Made by a program: the position numbers and the translations under genes
From: JALRAP01 sp046302815
GTDB lineage: Bacteria; Bacteroidota; Bacteroidia; AKYH767-A; OLB10
Length of the DNA: 19,285 nucleotides
NCBI GenBank assembly: GCA_046302815.1
Contig: JBKCHO010000091.1
Span: 1 to 19,285, forward strand
Direction of reading: 5' to 3'
Shown: positions 1 through 7,972 of the stretch, in pieces
How positions within the stretch are numbered: the first letter of the stretch is position 1
Layout: every line of letters starts with the position of its first letter
The notes under the pieces: model-generated
What the model saw: the letters and a program-made list of their open reading frames with translations, nothing else
Told to the model about the DNA's origin: nothing
Database searches by the model: none

Positions 1-1098
1 CGAACCAAACACCTTCAGGATAGCACACTCTACGGCATATTCTTCAGCAGCACCCAACAAGGCTTTATTAAACTCTTTTCCTTCTGAAAGCAATTGCTTC
101 TCCATTGCGTCTATGTGGTGGCTGGTTCTGTAGAGAGCCGACTCCATTACATAGGTTCTGATGGCCTGTTCTGCTAGTTTATGTCGTATGGCACCGAACT
201 TGGCAATAGGCATTTTGAATTGCTCTCGGGTGTTTGCATACTGCACAGATGCTGTGGTTGCTCGTTTGCATCCGCCCAGAGCGGCACCAGCCAACTTCGC
301 CCTGCCGATGTTCAAAATGTTGAAGGCTATCAAATGGCCTTTGCCGATTTCACCTAGCAAGTTCTCTTTTGGGATTTTGCAGTCGGTGAAAAATACCTGA
401 CGGGTCGAAGAGCCCTTGATTCCCATTTTGTGTTCTTCTTCTCCTAGTGATAGACCGGGAGTTCCTTTCTCAACGAGGAATCCAGTGAATTTATCACCAT
501 CTACCTGGGCAAAAACCGTAAACAGGTCGGCAAACCCCGCATTGGTGATCCACATTTTTTGTCCGTTCAAAATGTAGTGGTTACCGTCGGTTGTCAGCAT
601 CGCCTTGGTTTTGGCAGCCAATGCATCAGATCCTGAACCGGGTTCGGTGAGGCAGTAGGACGCCTTGAGTTCTCCAGTAGCCAGTTTGGGAAGGTATTTT
701 TCTTTCTGTGCTGTGGTTCCGAAGTATAGGATAGGCAAGGTGCCGATTCCAGTATGGGCCGCCATTGCAACTGCGAATGAATGGCCAGCGCCCGCTTTTT
801 CGGTCAATAGCATGCTGGTCATGAAGTCTTTTCCAAATCCTCCGAACTCTTCAGGGATGGAAACACCTAATAGCCCCAATTGCCCTGCTTTATCCAATAG
901 TGAAGGCATAAGGCCTTGCTCCAAGGCATCAATACGATCAAGAATGGGAAATACTTCCGCATCCAGAAAGTCGTCGGCCATAGAAGCCATCATTCGATGC
1001 TCTTCATTGAACTCCTCAGGAATGAATGTGTCATCGGGTTTCGATTCGCTAATAATGAAAGCGCCGCCTTTAGCGGGATGGTGAACGAGTGGTTCCAT
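1..1098 (-). CDS. fadE: Acyl-CoA dehydrogenase, C-terminus cut by the left window edge
   Basis: FAD-dependent acyl-CoA dehydrogenase, which makes the trans-2-enoyl-CoA in the first oxidative step of beta-oxidation. The frame is open from the ATG at 1098 to base 1, giving 366 residues with no stop. The N-terminus carries the KGGAFII segment common in Bacteroidota members. Family segments follow in order: an N-terminal helical part containing PEEFGGFGKDF, the central motif YCLTEPGSGSDA, then KMWITNAGFADLF and KGSSTRQVFFTDCKIP, then the helical C-terminal part with REQFKMPIAKFGAIRHKLAE. Bacteroidota members of this cluster are usually near 600 residues, so roughly 200 or more residues probably lie beyond the edge; this is inferred. 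The catalytic glutamate cannot be placed with confidence. It lies 85 bases downstream of the thiolase gene and is the last beta-oxidation gene visible. A promoter-like TATATTTG lies just upstream. Confidence 0.93.
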   Translation of the reverse strand, partial: MEPLVHHPAKGGAFIISESKPDDTFIPEEFNEEHRMMASMADDFLDAEVFPILDRIDALEQGLMPSLLDKAGQLGLLGVSIPEEFGGFGKDFMTSMLLTEKAGAGHSFAVAMAAHTGIGTLPILYFGTTAQKEKYLPKLATGELKASYCLTEPGSGSDALAAKTKAMLTTDGNHYILNGQKMWITNAGFADLFTVFAQVDGDKFTGFLVEKGTPGLSLGEEEHKMGIKGSSTRQVFFTDCKIPKENLLGEIGKGHLIAFNILNIGRAKLAGAALGGCKRATTASVQYANTREQFKMPIAKFGAIRHKLAEQAIRTYVMESALYRTSHHIDAMEKQLLSEGKEFNKALLGAAEEYAVECAILKVFGS

Positions 1099-1116
1099 TC
1101 GGATGATGTTTGTGTT

Positions 1117-1124
1117 CAAATATA
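1117..1124 (-). promoter_or_regulatory. Bacteroidota-type -7 element upstream of fadE
   Basis: The minus strand reads TATATTTG, an exact match to the Bacteroidota -7 consensus TAnnTTTG, ending 18 bases before the ATG at 1098. That spacing suits a short 5' leader. I found no TTG at the expected -33 distance, so this is half a promoter. It may give fadE transcription independent of the upstream thiolase. Confidence 0.35.
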
Positions 1125-1183
1125 ATCAAGGCTAGCATCACATGTAGCCAGGATATATTTCAACGGAAAGTATTTGAAAATGT

Positions 1184-2362
1184 TCAGTCGATTAGTTCGA
1201 AAACACCGGCAGCACCTTGTCCGGTTCCAACGCACATGGTCACCAAACCGTGCTTCTTATTTCTTCTGCGAAGTTCGTTCAGTACTTGTACAGTTAATTT
1301 GGCTCCGGAACATCCCAAGGGATGACCCAGTGCAATGGCACCACCATTTACATTGACGATGGAAGTATCCAGATTCAATTCTCGGATTACCGCCAAAGAC
1401 TGGCTAGCGAAAGCTTCATTTAGCTCGATCAAATCGATTTGTCCCAGATTAACACCGGCTTTATCCAATGCGGCAGGTATTGCGGTTATGGGTCCCACTC
1501 CCATGATGCGTGGCTCCAAGGCGGTCACGGCATAGCTCATGAAACGAGCGATAGGCTTAGCTTGAATACGCTTTAATATTTTTTCTGACACCACCATAAC
1601 AAAGGCAGCTCCATCACTGGTTTGGGAAGAGTTTCCTGCTGTGACGGTGCCCATGGTATCGAACACGGGTTTAAGAGCGCTTAGTTTTTCCAAAGTAGTA
1701 TCGGCTCTGGGACCTTCATCTTTATCTAGAATGGTAACTCTTGTACGGCGCTTTTCATTATCATCCAAGTAGGTTTCCTTGAATTCAAACGGAACAATCT
1801 CATTCTTGAAATTGCCGTTGCTGATGGCGTTTACTGCCCTTCTGTGTGATTCAAAAGCAAAGGCATCTTGATCGGATCTGGAAACAGAAAACTCTTTGGC
1901 AACCGCTTCGGCGGTAAGGCCCATACCCCAATACCACTCTGGATGTTCTTTTGCAACCGAATAATTGGGTACAATCCTCCAGCCACCAAATGGTATGGGT
2001 GACATGGTCTCTACTCCTCCAGCAATGATGCAATCGGCGAGCCCAGCATGGATTTTCGAGGCGGCTATAGCAATGGTTTCTAGTCCGGATGCACAATATC
2101 GGTTTACCGTCATGCCTGGAACTTTGACTGTATCCAATCCCATCAACGACACCATTCTGCCTAAATTCAATCCTTGTTCTGCCTCGGGGGTTGCATTGCC
2201 TACTATTACATCATCTATCCAATCCTTTTCAAATCCAGGTATGGAATGAACCAGATGTCGTATAATAGAGGAAGCTAGTTCATCTGCTCTAACTGAGCGG
2301 AACATACCACGAGGAGCTTTACCGACTGCTGAGCGGAAGCCGGTTAGTAAAAAAGCGTCCAT
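1184..2362 (-). CDS. fadA: Acetyl-CoA acyltransferase (3-ketoacyl-CoA thiolase)
   Basis: Thiolase of 392 residues, the usual family length, performing the last beta-oxidation step: CoA-dependent cleavage of 3-ketoacyl-CoA into acetyl-CoA and a shortened acyl-CoA. The catalytic residues are in place. The nucleophilic Cys90 is in NRYCASGLETIA, His347 is in GGAIALGHPLGCSGAK, and Cys377 is in MCVGTGQGAAG. The segment ELNEAFASQSLA (about 313-324) is also typical. The ATG at 2362 begins MDAFLLTGFRSAVGK, which fits thiolase N-termini. The start is only 6 bases past the stop of the MORN-repeat gene, so the two are almost certainly co-transcribed, and the acyl-CoA dehydrogenase follows. A biosynthetic acetyl-CoA acetyltransferase role is possible from the sequence alone, but the neighbours favour fatty-acid degradation. 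Confidence 0.95.
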   Translation of the reverse strand: MDAFLLTGFRSAVGKAPRGMFRSVRADELASSIIRHLVHSIPGFEKDWIDDVIVGNATPEAEQGLNLGRMVSLMGLDTVKVPGMTVNRYCASGLETIAIAASKIHAGLADCIIAGGVETMSPIPFGGWRIVPNYSVAKEHPEWYWGMGLTAEAVAKEFSVSRSDQDAFAFESHRRAVNAISNGNFKNEIVPFEFKETYLDDNEKRRTRVTILDKDEGPRADTTLEKLSALKPVFDTMGTVTAGNSSQTSDGAAFVMVVSEKILKRIQAKPIARFMSYAVTALEPRIMGVGPITAIPAALDKAGVNLGQIDLIELNEAFASQSLAVIRELNLDTSIVNVNGGAIALGHPLGCSGAKLTVQVLNELRRRNKKHGLVTMCVGTGQGAAGVFELID

Positions 2363-2368
2363 AAGGAT

Positions 2369-3055
2369 TTACTTCTTTGGTGAAGGAGATGGCGAAGGAG
2401 TGGGGGCTGGAGCCGGTGCCGGAGCAGGCGCATTTCCACCGGCTGGAGCTGGTGGTGTAGTGCTCCCTTTTGGAGCCTTTGGGTTTTTTTCTTCAGCTTT
2501 TTTCTTTGCTTCCGCAGCCTTTTTGTCTGCTTCTGCTTTTTGTTGAGCTTCAGCGGCTACATCAACACCGTCTCTATAATTTACGGTGCTTACGAGAGTT
2601 CCTTTGCGATTAAAAATCTTCCACTCTCCGTCTTTCTTTCCACTCTTGTAAGGTGTTTCAGCTTGAATTTCTCCAGAGTCGAAATACTTCGTCCATTTGC
2701 CGTTTTTCTTTCCTTCCAAATATTCGCCTTCTTGTTTCACATTTCCCGAATAATAATAGCGAACATAAGCACCTTCCTTCACGCCATTCTGATATTCGGT
2801 CTCTTCCATGATTTTCGAGTACGGATAAAACCTTTTGGACATGCCATGTCTAACATCGTTCACATATTCGATTTCATGAATCAACTCACCGCCGGAATTG
2901 TAGTATTTCCACACACCTTGCTTCTGACCAATTTCATCTGTTTTGTTCTTGTGCTTGTCCTTGCCTGGAGCATACTTCGGTTTTTCTTCCGTTTGTGCAT
3001 CGGCCAATAACGGCAACAATATGAACAAAAGGGTGATTTTCAATAAGACCTTCAT
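2369..3055 (-). CDS. Secreted MORN-repeat (YwqK-like) protein with Ala/Lys and Pro/Ala tail
   Basis: Protein of 228 residues from the ATG at 3055; an in-frame ATG at 3076 would add only MKHTHTS. A signal peptide (1-20, hydrophobic core LLKITLLFILLPLL, probable cut after ADA) predicts export. Residues about 42-163 hold around five MORN-like repeats of the GxWxYYxSGxxxxExxYxxG type, for example GKWTKYFDSGEIQAETPY, as in the family often labelled YwqK antitoxin-like. Residues 167-190 are a charged Ala/Glu/Lys helix likely to form a coiled coil. Residues 199-228 are a flexible Pro/Ala/Ser tail ending in lysines. No enzyme motif is visible and the function is unknown. Its position is odd: it lies between fadN (44 bases upstream) and fadA (6 bases downstream). 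It could serve an envelope process tied to lipid uptake, or may simply ride on the transcript. Confidence 0.85.
   Translation of the reverse strand: MKVLLKITLLFILLPLLADAQTEEKPKYAPGKDKHKNKTDEIGQKQGVWKYYNSGGELIHEIEYVNDVRHGMSKRFYPYSKIMEETEYQNGVKEGAYVRYYYSGNVKQEGEYLEGKKNGKWTKYFDSGEIQAETPYKSGKKDGEWKIFNRKGTLVSTVNYRDGVDVAAEAQQKAEADKKAAEAKKKAEEKNPKAPKGSTTPPAPAGGNAPAPAPAPAPTPSPSPSPKK
2372..2461 (-). repeat. Low-complexity Pro/Ala/Ser-coding tract
   Basis: The last 30 codons of the MORN-repeat gene form an imperfect short-unit repeat (GCxCCx and TCxCCx units) that encodes runs of PA followed by PS. Such tracts are prone to length change by slippage. The reading frame is intact through to the TAA stop. 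Confidence 0.7.
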
Positions 3056-3120
3056 CGATGTGTGGGTGTGTTTCATAGGAGGGTATTTTTCCCAAAGCCA
3101 TAAAAATAATAAAACTAACC

Positions 3121-5514
3121 TCAATTCCGTAATGGTTTGCCTGTGGTTAGGATGCTTTGTATTCTTTCCAATGTCTTTTTTTCGCCACAAAGCGACATAA
3201 AAGCCTCTCTTTCAAGGTCTAGCAGGTATTGTTCGGAAACCAATGCTGGAGCTGAAAGATCTCCTCCGCACATGATAAATCCTAGTTTCTCGGAAATCAA
3301 CTGGTCGTGCTTCGACATAAAGTGACCAGCCTGCATCGCATTGGCGCCAGCTTGAACCATACCCAGTGCTGATTTACCCGGCACTCGGATGTTTTTGCGC
3401 CTCATAGGCATTGTGTATCCGGCATCATAAAGCTCAAGTACTCTCTTTTTCGCACTATAAACAAGGCGATTACGATTCATTACCACTCGGTCTTTACCAT
3501 CCTGAAAGATTCCAAGATCGAATGCTTCATGTGCTGAGGTAGATACTTTGGCCATCGCAATAGTAAGAAACCTGTTTCTGAGTGCGTTGGTTTCCATATC
3601 TCCATCCTCGTAGGCATCACTAAGTCTCAAAACGAATTCTTTTGTTCCTCCTCCTCCGGGAATTAGACCTACACCAAATTCAACTAGTCCGGTGTAGGTT
3701 TCAGCAGCAGCCACAACGCTATCTGCGTGTAATGCCATCTCACAGCCACCTCCTAATGTTAATCCATGTGGTGCTACAACCACAGGTACCGAGGAGTACC
3801 TAACATGCATGTTGGTGTTTTGGAAGGCACGGATTGCGAAATCTAGCTCCTCATATTCTTGCTCGACTGCGAACATGAAAACCAAAGCAAGATTTGCTCC
3901 TGCAGAGAAGTTGGCACCTTCGTTTGCAATGACCAATCCTTTGAAATCCTTTTCTGCAATTTCAATGGATTTGTTGATTCCCTCCAAAATTTCTCCTCCA
4001 ATGGAATTCATTTTGGTATGAAATTCCAAGTTCAACACACCATCTCCGAGGTCTAGCAGGCTCGATCCGGAATTTTTCCAAACCAATTTTTCGCCACGGA
4101 TGATATTCAAGGATATGGCATCATTCTCCCCCAAGGCTTGTTGATGTTTTTGGGATGCCATGTCATAAGCTTTCAGTTGACCTTGAGTTATCTGGTAGAA
4201 TGATTCAACTCCAGACTCCAGCATTTGTTTGACCCATGGTGCTGTTGTTAAGCCGTATGAATCTATAAGTTTCGTTGCTTCGCGAACACCTACTGCATCC
4301 CATGTTTCAAACGGTCCCGTTTCCCATCCAAATCCTGCTTTCAAGGCTCGATCTATGCTGTGGATATCGCTGCACACCTCGGGAATTCGCCATGACACAT
4401 AGCTGAAAAGTTTGCAAAACAATTTCCTGTAAAATTCACCGGCTTTATCTTGTCCATAGAAAAGAGTTTTGGTTCTAGTGGCAAGATCGTCTATTCCTTT
4501 GGCCTGTTCCAAGGTGGCAAATTTGCTTTTGGATTGAGGGCCATATTCAAGAGTTTTAAGATTGAGAGATAGAATTTCGGTTTTACCTTGGCTATCTTTT
4601 GCCTTTTTATAAAATCCTTGACCTGTTTTATCGCCAAGCCATTTGTTGTCGAACATTGTCTTGACAAAAGGGGGTAGTTTGTATACATCCCTCATCGGAT
4701 CATCAGTACATTTCTCGTAAAGTCCATTGGCAACATGCACCATAGTGTCTAATCCTACCACATCCGTGGTTCTGAATGTAGCCGATTTGGGTCGACCCAG
4801 GATGGGACCTGTTAGCCGATCGATATCCTCAACAGTCCAACCTTCCGCTTCAACCAAGTGCAACAAAGACATGATGGCAAATACACCTATTCGGTTTGCA
4901 ATAAAAGCTGGCGTGTCATTACACACGATAGTTTCTTTTCCAAGGATGTGACTTCCGAACTCAAGCAGGAAGTCAATCAGTTCTTGCGAAGTGTCTGATG
5001 CAGGAATGATTTCCAATAGCCTCAAGTACCTGGGAGGATTGAAGAAGTGTGTTCCGCAAAAGTTTTTTCTAAAATCCTCGCTTCGTCCTGTGGCAATCAA
5101 ATGCACTGGAATACCGGATGTGTTGGTTGAAACGATACTTCCAGGTTTGCGGAACGCATCTACTTTTTCAAATAGCTGCTGCTTCACATCCAGTTTCTCA
5201 ACAATAGCTTCCAATACCCAATCGCAGTCGGATATGTTTTTTAAGTCATCTGAAAAATTACCGGTGGTAATCCGGTTTTGGTATGCCTTGCGGTATAGAG
5301 GGGATGGATTTGATTGAACGGCCTTCTTCAGCGATTCGTTGACAAGAGCGTTTCGTTGTTCCTTGGTGGTTTGGCCCGATGATAACTCAGGCACTCCGGG
5401 TGTGGGTATGTCGAGCAGCAAAACCTCCATGCCCGCATTGGCAAAATGGCAGGCGATGCGTGAGCCCATGATGCCTGAGCCCAATACGGCTACCTTTTTG
5501 ATATTGCGCTTCAT
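3121..5514 (-). CDS. fadN: 3-hydroxyacyl-CoA dehydrogenase / enoyl-CoA hydratase, FadN type
   Basis: Two-domain beta-oxidation enzyme of 797 residues that hydrates enoyl-CoA and then oxidises 3-hydroxyacyl-CoA with NAD. The dehydrogenase comes first. It has the Rossmann motif GSGIMG at 12-17, the catalytic-His segment GTHFFNPPRYLRLLE with His156, and NDTPAFIANRIG at 199-210. The crotonase-fold hydratase follows in the C-terminal half, with oxyanion-hole segments NFSAGANLAL and LTLGGGCEMALHAD. Both glutamates are present, in GGGCE and in VEFGVGLIPGGGG. This order is the reverse of proteobacterial FadB and matches Bacillus FadN in order and length. I chose the ATG at 5514 (MKRNIKKVAVLGSG) because the in-frame ATG at 5541 lies inside the upstream lipoprotein gene and adds nine unlikely residues. 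The gap to the lipoprotein stop is 10 bases. Confidence 0.95.
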   Translation of the reverse strand: MKRNIKKVAVLGSGIMGSRIACHFANAGMEVLLLDIPTPGVPELSSGQTTKEQRNALVNESLKKAVQSNPSPLYRKAYQNRITTGNFSDDLKNISDCDWVLEAIVEKLDVKQQLFEKVDAFRKPGSIVSTNTSGIPVHLIATGRSEDFRKNFCGTHFFNPPRYLRLLEIIPASDTSQELIDFLLEFGSHILGKETIVCNDTPAFIANRIGVFAIMSLLHLVEAEGWTVEDIDRLTGPILGRPKSATFRTTDVVGLDTMVHVANGLYEKCTDDPMRDVYKLPPFVKTMFDNKWLGDKTGQGFYKKAKDSQGKTEILSLNLKTLEYGPQSKSKFATLEQAKGIDDLATRTKTLFYGQDKAGEFYRKLFCKLFSYVSWRIPEVCSDIHSIDRALKAGFGWETGPFETWDAVGVREATKLIDSYGLTTAPWVKQMLESGVESFYQITQGQLKAYDMASQKHQQALGENDAISLNIIRGEKLVWKNSGSSLLDLGDGVLNLEFHTKMNSIGGEILEGINKSIEIAEKDFKGLVIANEGANFSAGANLALVFMFAVEQEYEELDFAIRAFQNTNMHVRYSSVPVVVAPHGLTLGGGCEMALHADSVVAAAETYTGLVEFGVGLIPGGGGTKEFVLRLSDAYEDGDMETNALRNRFLTIAMAKVSTSAHEAFDLGIFQDGKDRVVMNRNRLVYSAKKRVLELYDAGYTMPMRRKNIRVPGKSALGMVQAGANAMQAGHFMSKHDQLISEKLGFIMCGGDLSAPALVSEQYLLDLEREAFMSLCGEKKTLERIQSILTTGKPLRN

Positions 5515-5524
5515 ATTTATCGAA

Positions 5525-6076
5525 TTACATGGGTTTTGCAAAAATGATCACATTGCAGCTTTTGGCTTTTGCCTTTTCATCATCGCCGGATTTCCGGCTT
5601 TCTGTTTTGTATATGACCATGAATTTTTTTCCAACTAATTCCTTATTGGTGACCCTGAAGTCGGCGGTTACAAATTCTCCAAATGCACCGCAGAAACTGA
5701 TTTTTTCCTCTCCTTCGGTCTCAAAAAGCAATTCACAATCCACTTTATCGCAATCGGCCGATTTGTAAATGGCATTTACGGTTTTTAGGGATGAATTGGC
5801 GGGAGGTGTGGGAGCAATGGAGTTGCCACTGGTGCTATCGGAGGAAATCAATCCGTCTGCAGATGTGGTGTCCTTGTATTCCACATAATCGCTATCGGAG
5901 TTTACGCCAAGATCCTCCATGTAATCTACATCATTTTCTAGAGATGATGTGTCAAAAACGGCATTGTTTTCAGGATCGGGCAGGTCGACTGGTTTGACAG
6001 GCTGGTTGCCGCATCCTAACCAAAGGATTGAGGCTAGTAAAAAGGAAGGGGTAAGCAATCGATTAAATTTTCCCAT
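5525..6076 (-). CDS. Small putative lipoprotein of unknown function
   Basis: Protein of 183 residues that I do not recognise. The N-terminus has a basic start, a hydrophobic segment (about 8-20, LTPSFLLASILWL) and Cys22 in LWLGCGN. This looks like a lipoprotein signal, although Trp and Leu at -3 and -2 depart from the usual lipobox. Residues about 28-85 are an acidic Asp/Glu/Ser-rich linker of low complexity. Residues about 98-183 look like a small beta-rich domain with four cysteines (109, 114, 129, 174) that could form disulfides. It contains the segments FVTADFRVTNKELVGKKFMV and SCNVIIFAKPM. It lies between fadD (54-base gap) and fadN (10-base gap) on the same strand, so co-transcription is likely. 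An envelope location is inferred from the signal. Whether it takes part in fatty-acid handling is open. Confidence 0.8.
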   Translation of the reverse strand: MGKFNRLLTPSFLLASILWLGCGNQPVKPVDLPDPENNAVFDTSSLENDVDYMEDLGVNSDSDYVEYKDTTSADGLISSDSTSGNSIAPTPPANSSLKTVNAIYKSADCDKVDCELLFETEGEEKISFCGAFGEFVTADFRVTNKELVGKKFMVIYKTESRKSGDDEKAKAKSCNVIIFAKPM

Positions 6077-6130
6077 TTCGTTTCAATTATCCAATTGCGA
6101 AATTAGTTGAAGTTACGGTTGGAGTTAAGT

Positions 6131-7897
6131 TCAATTCAAATTATAAATTCGATCCACCAACGCCTTGTTGTTTTCGATAATGACTTTGCGTTTTAAACTG
6201 AGCTTCGGGGTCATTTCTCCTTTTTGTATGGAGAACTCTTCCGACAAAAGCTCTGCCTTCTTGATGGTTTCGTGTTGTCCCAAGGTTTTATTGATGAGCT
6301 CTATCTCTTCATTTATCTTTTTCTTTATTTCTGGATTGGATGCGATTTCTGAATCTGTTCCAAGGCTGATACCTTTGGTATGACCCCATTCCCGGATGTG
6401 TGCAAACGCAGGTACAATCAAGGCCGATGCGAACTTTTGATTTTCGCCAATGACCATGGCTTGTTCGATGAAACGGGATTCTTTCAGTTTATTTTCGATG
6501 AACTGTGGTGCAATGTATTTTCCACCTGAGGTTTTGAATATCTCTTTTTTCCTGTCGGTGATTTTTAATTTGTCGCCTTGCCATTCGCCAATATCTCCCG
6601 TATGGAACCAGCCATCGCCATCAATCACCTCAGCTGTTAGGTCAGGCCTTTTGTAATAACCCATCATCAGGTTTGGCCCCTTGGAAAGGATTTCGCCATC
6701 CTCTGCGATTTTTACCTCAACACCCTCAATAACCCGTCCTACGGTACCTACTCCCATACCATCTTTTTGTAAGGTGTTCACGGTAATAACAGGTGAAGTT
6801 TCGGTAAGTCCGTACCCTTCCAAAACGGGTATGCCTGCAGCCCAAAACACCCTGGCTAGCTTAGGATTCAGAGCAGCACCTCCCGAAACTATGGCTCTGA
6901 CTTGTCCGCCCAAAGCCTCGCGCCATTTAGGGAAAACCGTTTTATTTGCCAATGCCAATTGTATTCGATAGCCTATCGAACCTGGATTCGCAGGGTCATA
7001 AGCAAGGCCTAGTTGAAGTGCCCAAATAAAGAGTTTGTGTGAAACGCCCTTCAATGAGCTTCCTTTGGCAACAATTTTGTCATATACTTTTTCAATCAGT
7101 CTGGGTACGGCTGAGAAGGCAACTGGATGCACTTCCCTGATATTGTCTCCGATGGTTTCCAAACTTTCCGCATACCAAATGGACGCACCTAAATACATGT
7201 ATGTATAGGTAAGCATCCGCTCGTAGATATGATTTAATGGAAGAAAGCTTAGTACTTTGTCTCCCGCATGTACAGGCGTAAGATGTCTTACCGCCAAAAA
7301 ATTACTGACAAGATTGGAGTGACTCAACATTACTCCTTTGGGATCTCCCGTTGTGCCGGATGTGTACAGGAGGGTTGCTAGATCGCCTGGCTGGATGGAT
7401 GATTTCGCCTTATCGAGTTTAGTTTGATCTTGATGGGTTTTGCCAAGCTCCAATAGTTCCGAAAAATGATTAAAACCCTCCACCTGGTTGAATGTATAAA
7501 TCTGGGGAGGGCTCACCATGCCATCGGAGGCTTTTCGAGTTTTGGAGGCCAGCTCCGAACTTGAAACGAAAACGATTTTCACTTCAGCATCTAATAAAAT
7601 ATACCTGAGATCGTGGTCGCTGATGGTTGGATAAATGGGTACATCAACGGCTCCGCTTTGTAAAACGCCAAGGTCAGCAAAGTTCCATTCAGGCCTATTG
7701 TTTGAGATGATGGCCACTTTGTCGCCATTGCCGATGCCGAGATGGATGAGGCCTTGGCTGATCAAGTCGACCGTATTTTTGAAATCCTGTGTGCTGTGCT
7801 GGATCCATTTCCCCTTTTCCTTCCCTGCCAAAGCGCAACTTTGCGGGTGGTTTTGCAATTGATGATCCAATAAATCAAATAGCCTGCTTACCGACAT
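6131..7897 (-). CDS. fadD: Long-chain fatty-acid CoA ligase (AMP-binding)
   Basis: Adenylate-forming enzyme of 588 residues that activates fatty acids to acyl-CoA through an acyl-AMP intermediate, supplying the beta-oxidation enzymes downstream. The family motifs appear in order: the P-loop-like motif LLYTSGTTGDPKGVMLSH (176-193), GYGLTETSPV (361-370), the adenylate-binding GWFHTGDIG (429-437), and the hinge region DRKKEIFKTSGGKYI (448-462). A C-terminal lysine-rich segment KLSLKRKVI probably holds the catalytic lysine. The overall form resembles the eukaryote-like long-chain acyl-CoA synthetases (FAA1/ACSL type) common in Bacteroidota. The ATG at 7897 begins MSVSRLFDLLDHQL. It is the first gene of the minus-strand cluster and diverges from the plus-strand oxidoreductase across 75 bases. 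Chain-length preference cannot be read from the sequence. Confidence 0.94.
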   Translation of the reverse strand: MSVSRLFDLLDHQLQNHPQSCALAGKEKGKWIQHSTQDFKNTVDLISQGLIHLGIGNGDKVAIISNNRPEWNFADLGVLQSGAVDVPIYPTISDHDLRYILLDAEVKIVFVSSSELASKTRKASDGMVSPPQIYTFNQVEGFNHFSELLELGKTHQDQTKLDKAKSSIQPGDLATLLYTSGTTGDPKGVMLSHSNLVSNFLAVRHLTPVHAGDKVLSFLPLNHIYERMLTYTYMYLGASIWYAESLETIGDNIREVHPVAFSAVPRLIEKVYDKIVAKGSSLKGVSHKLFIWALQLGLAYDPANPGSIGYRIQLALANKTVFPKWREALGGQVRAIVSGGAALNPKLARVFWAAGIPVLEGYGLTETSPVITVNTLQKDGMGVGTVGRVIEGVEVKIAEDGEILSKGPNLMMGYYKRPDLTAEVIDGDGWFHTGDIGEWQGDKLKITDRKKEIFKTSGGKYIAPQFIENKLKESRFIEQAMVIGENQKFASALIVPAFAHIREWGHTKGISLGTDSEIASNPEIKKKINEEIELINKTLGQHETIKKAELLSEEFSIQKGEMTPKLSLKRKVIIENNKALVDRIYNLN

Positions 7898-7972
7898 AAT
7901 TTATACTTGTTGATTGTAACAAAATAAATCAATTTTGAACTAAGAAATCGAACCCTTTATCAATAACCACTA
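7898..7972. promoter_or_regulatory. Divergent promoter region between fadD and the flavin oxidoreductase
   Basis: This AT-rich 75-base gap separates two divergent start codons and must hold promoters for both sides unless one lies within a gene. On the plus strand, TATACTTG at 7902-7909 matches the TAnnTTTG -7 element except for one base. On the minus strand a TTATTTTG-like stretch is close but not exact. I see no clear operator palindrome. Confidence 0.45.

Noticed and set aside
1130..1149. Short inverted repeat GGCTA/TAGCC after the thiolase gene as a terminator
   Set aside because: The stem has only five pairs with a 10-base loop and no T-run follows on the minus strand.
2369..3055. MORN (YwqK-like) protein as the antitoxin of a toxin-antitoxin pair
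   Set aside because: It has a signal peptide, no small toxin gene is adjacent, and the antitoxin label for this family is a loose database name.
3056..3190. Longer N-terminus for the MORN protein starting at 3190
   Set aside because: It overlaps the end of fadN and would bury the signal peptide 45 residues inside the protein.
3809..4056. Plus-strand frames opposite fadN as small genes
   Set aside because: They lie wholly within a well-supported enzyme gene and show no recognisable features.
5515..5541. fadN start at 5541
   Set aside because: It lies inside the upstream lipoprotein gene, and MKRNIKKVAVLGSG from 5514 is the expected family start.
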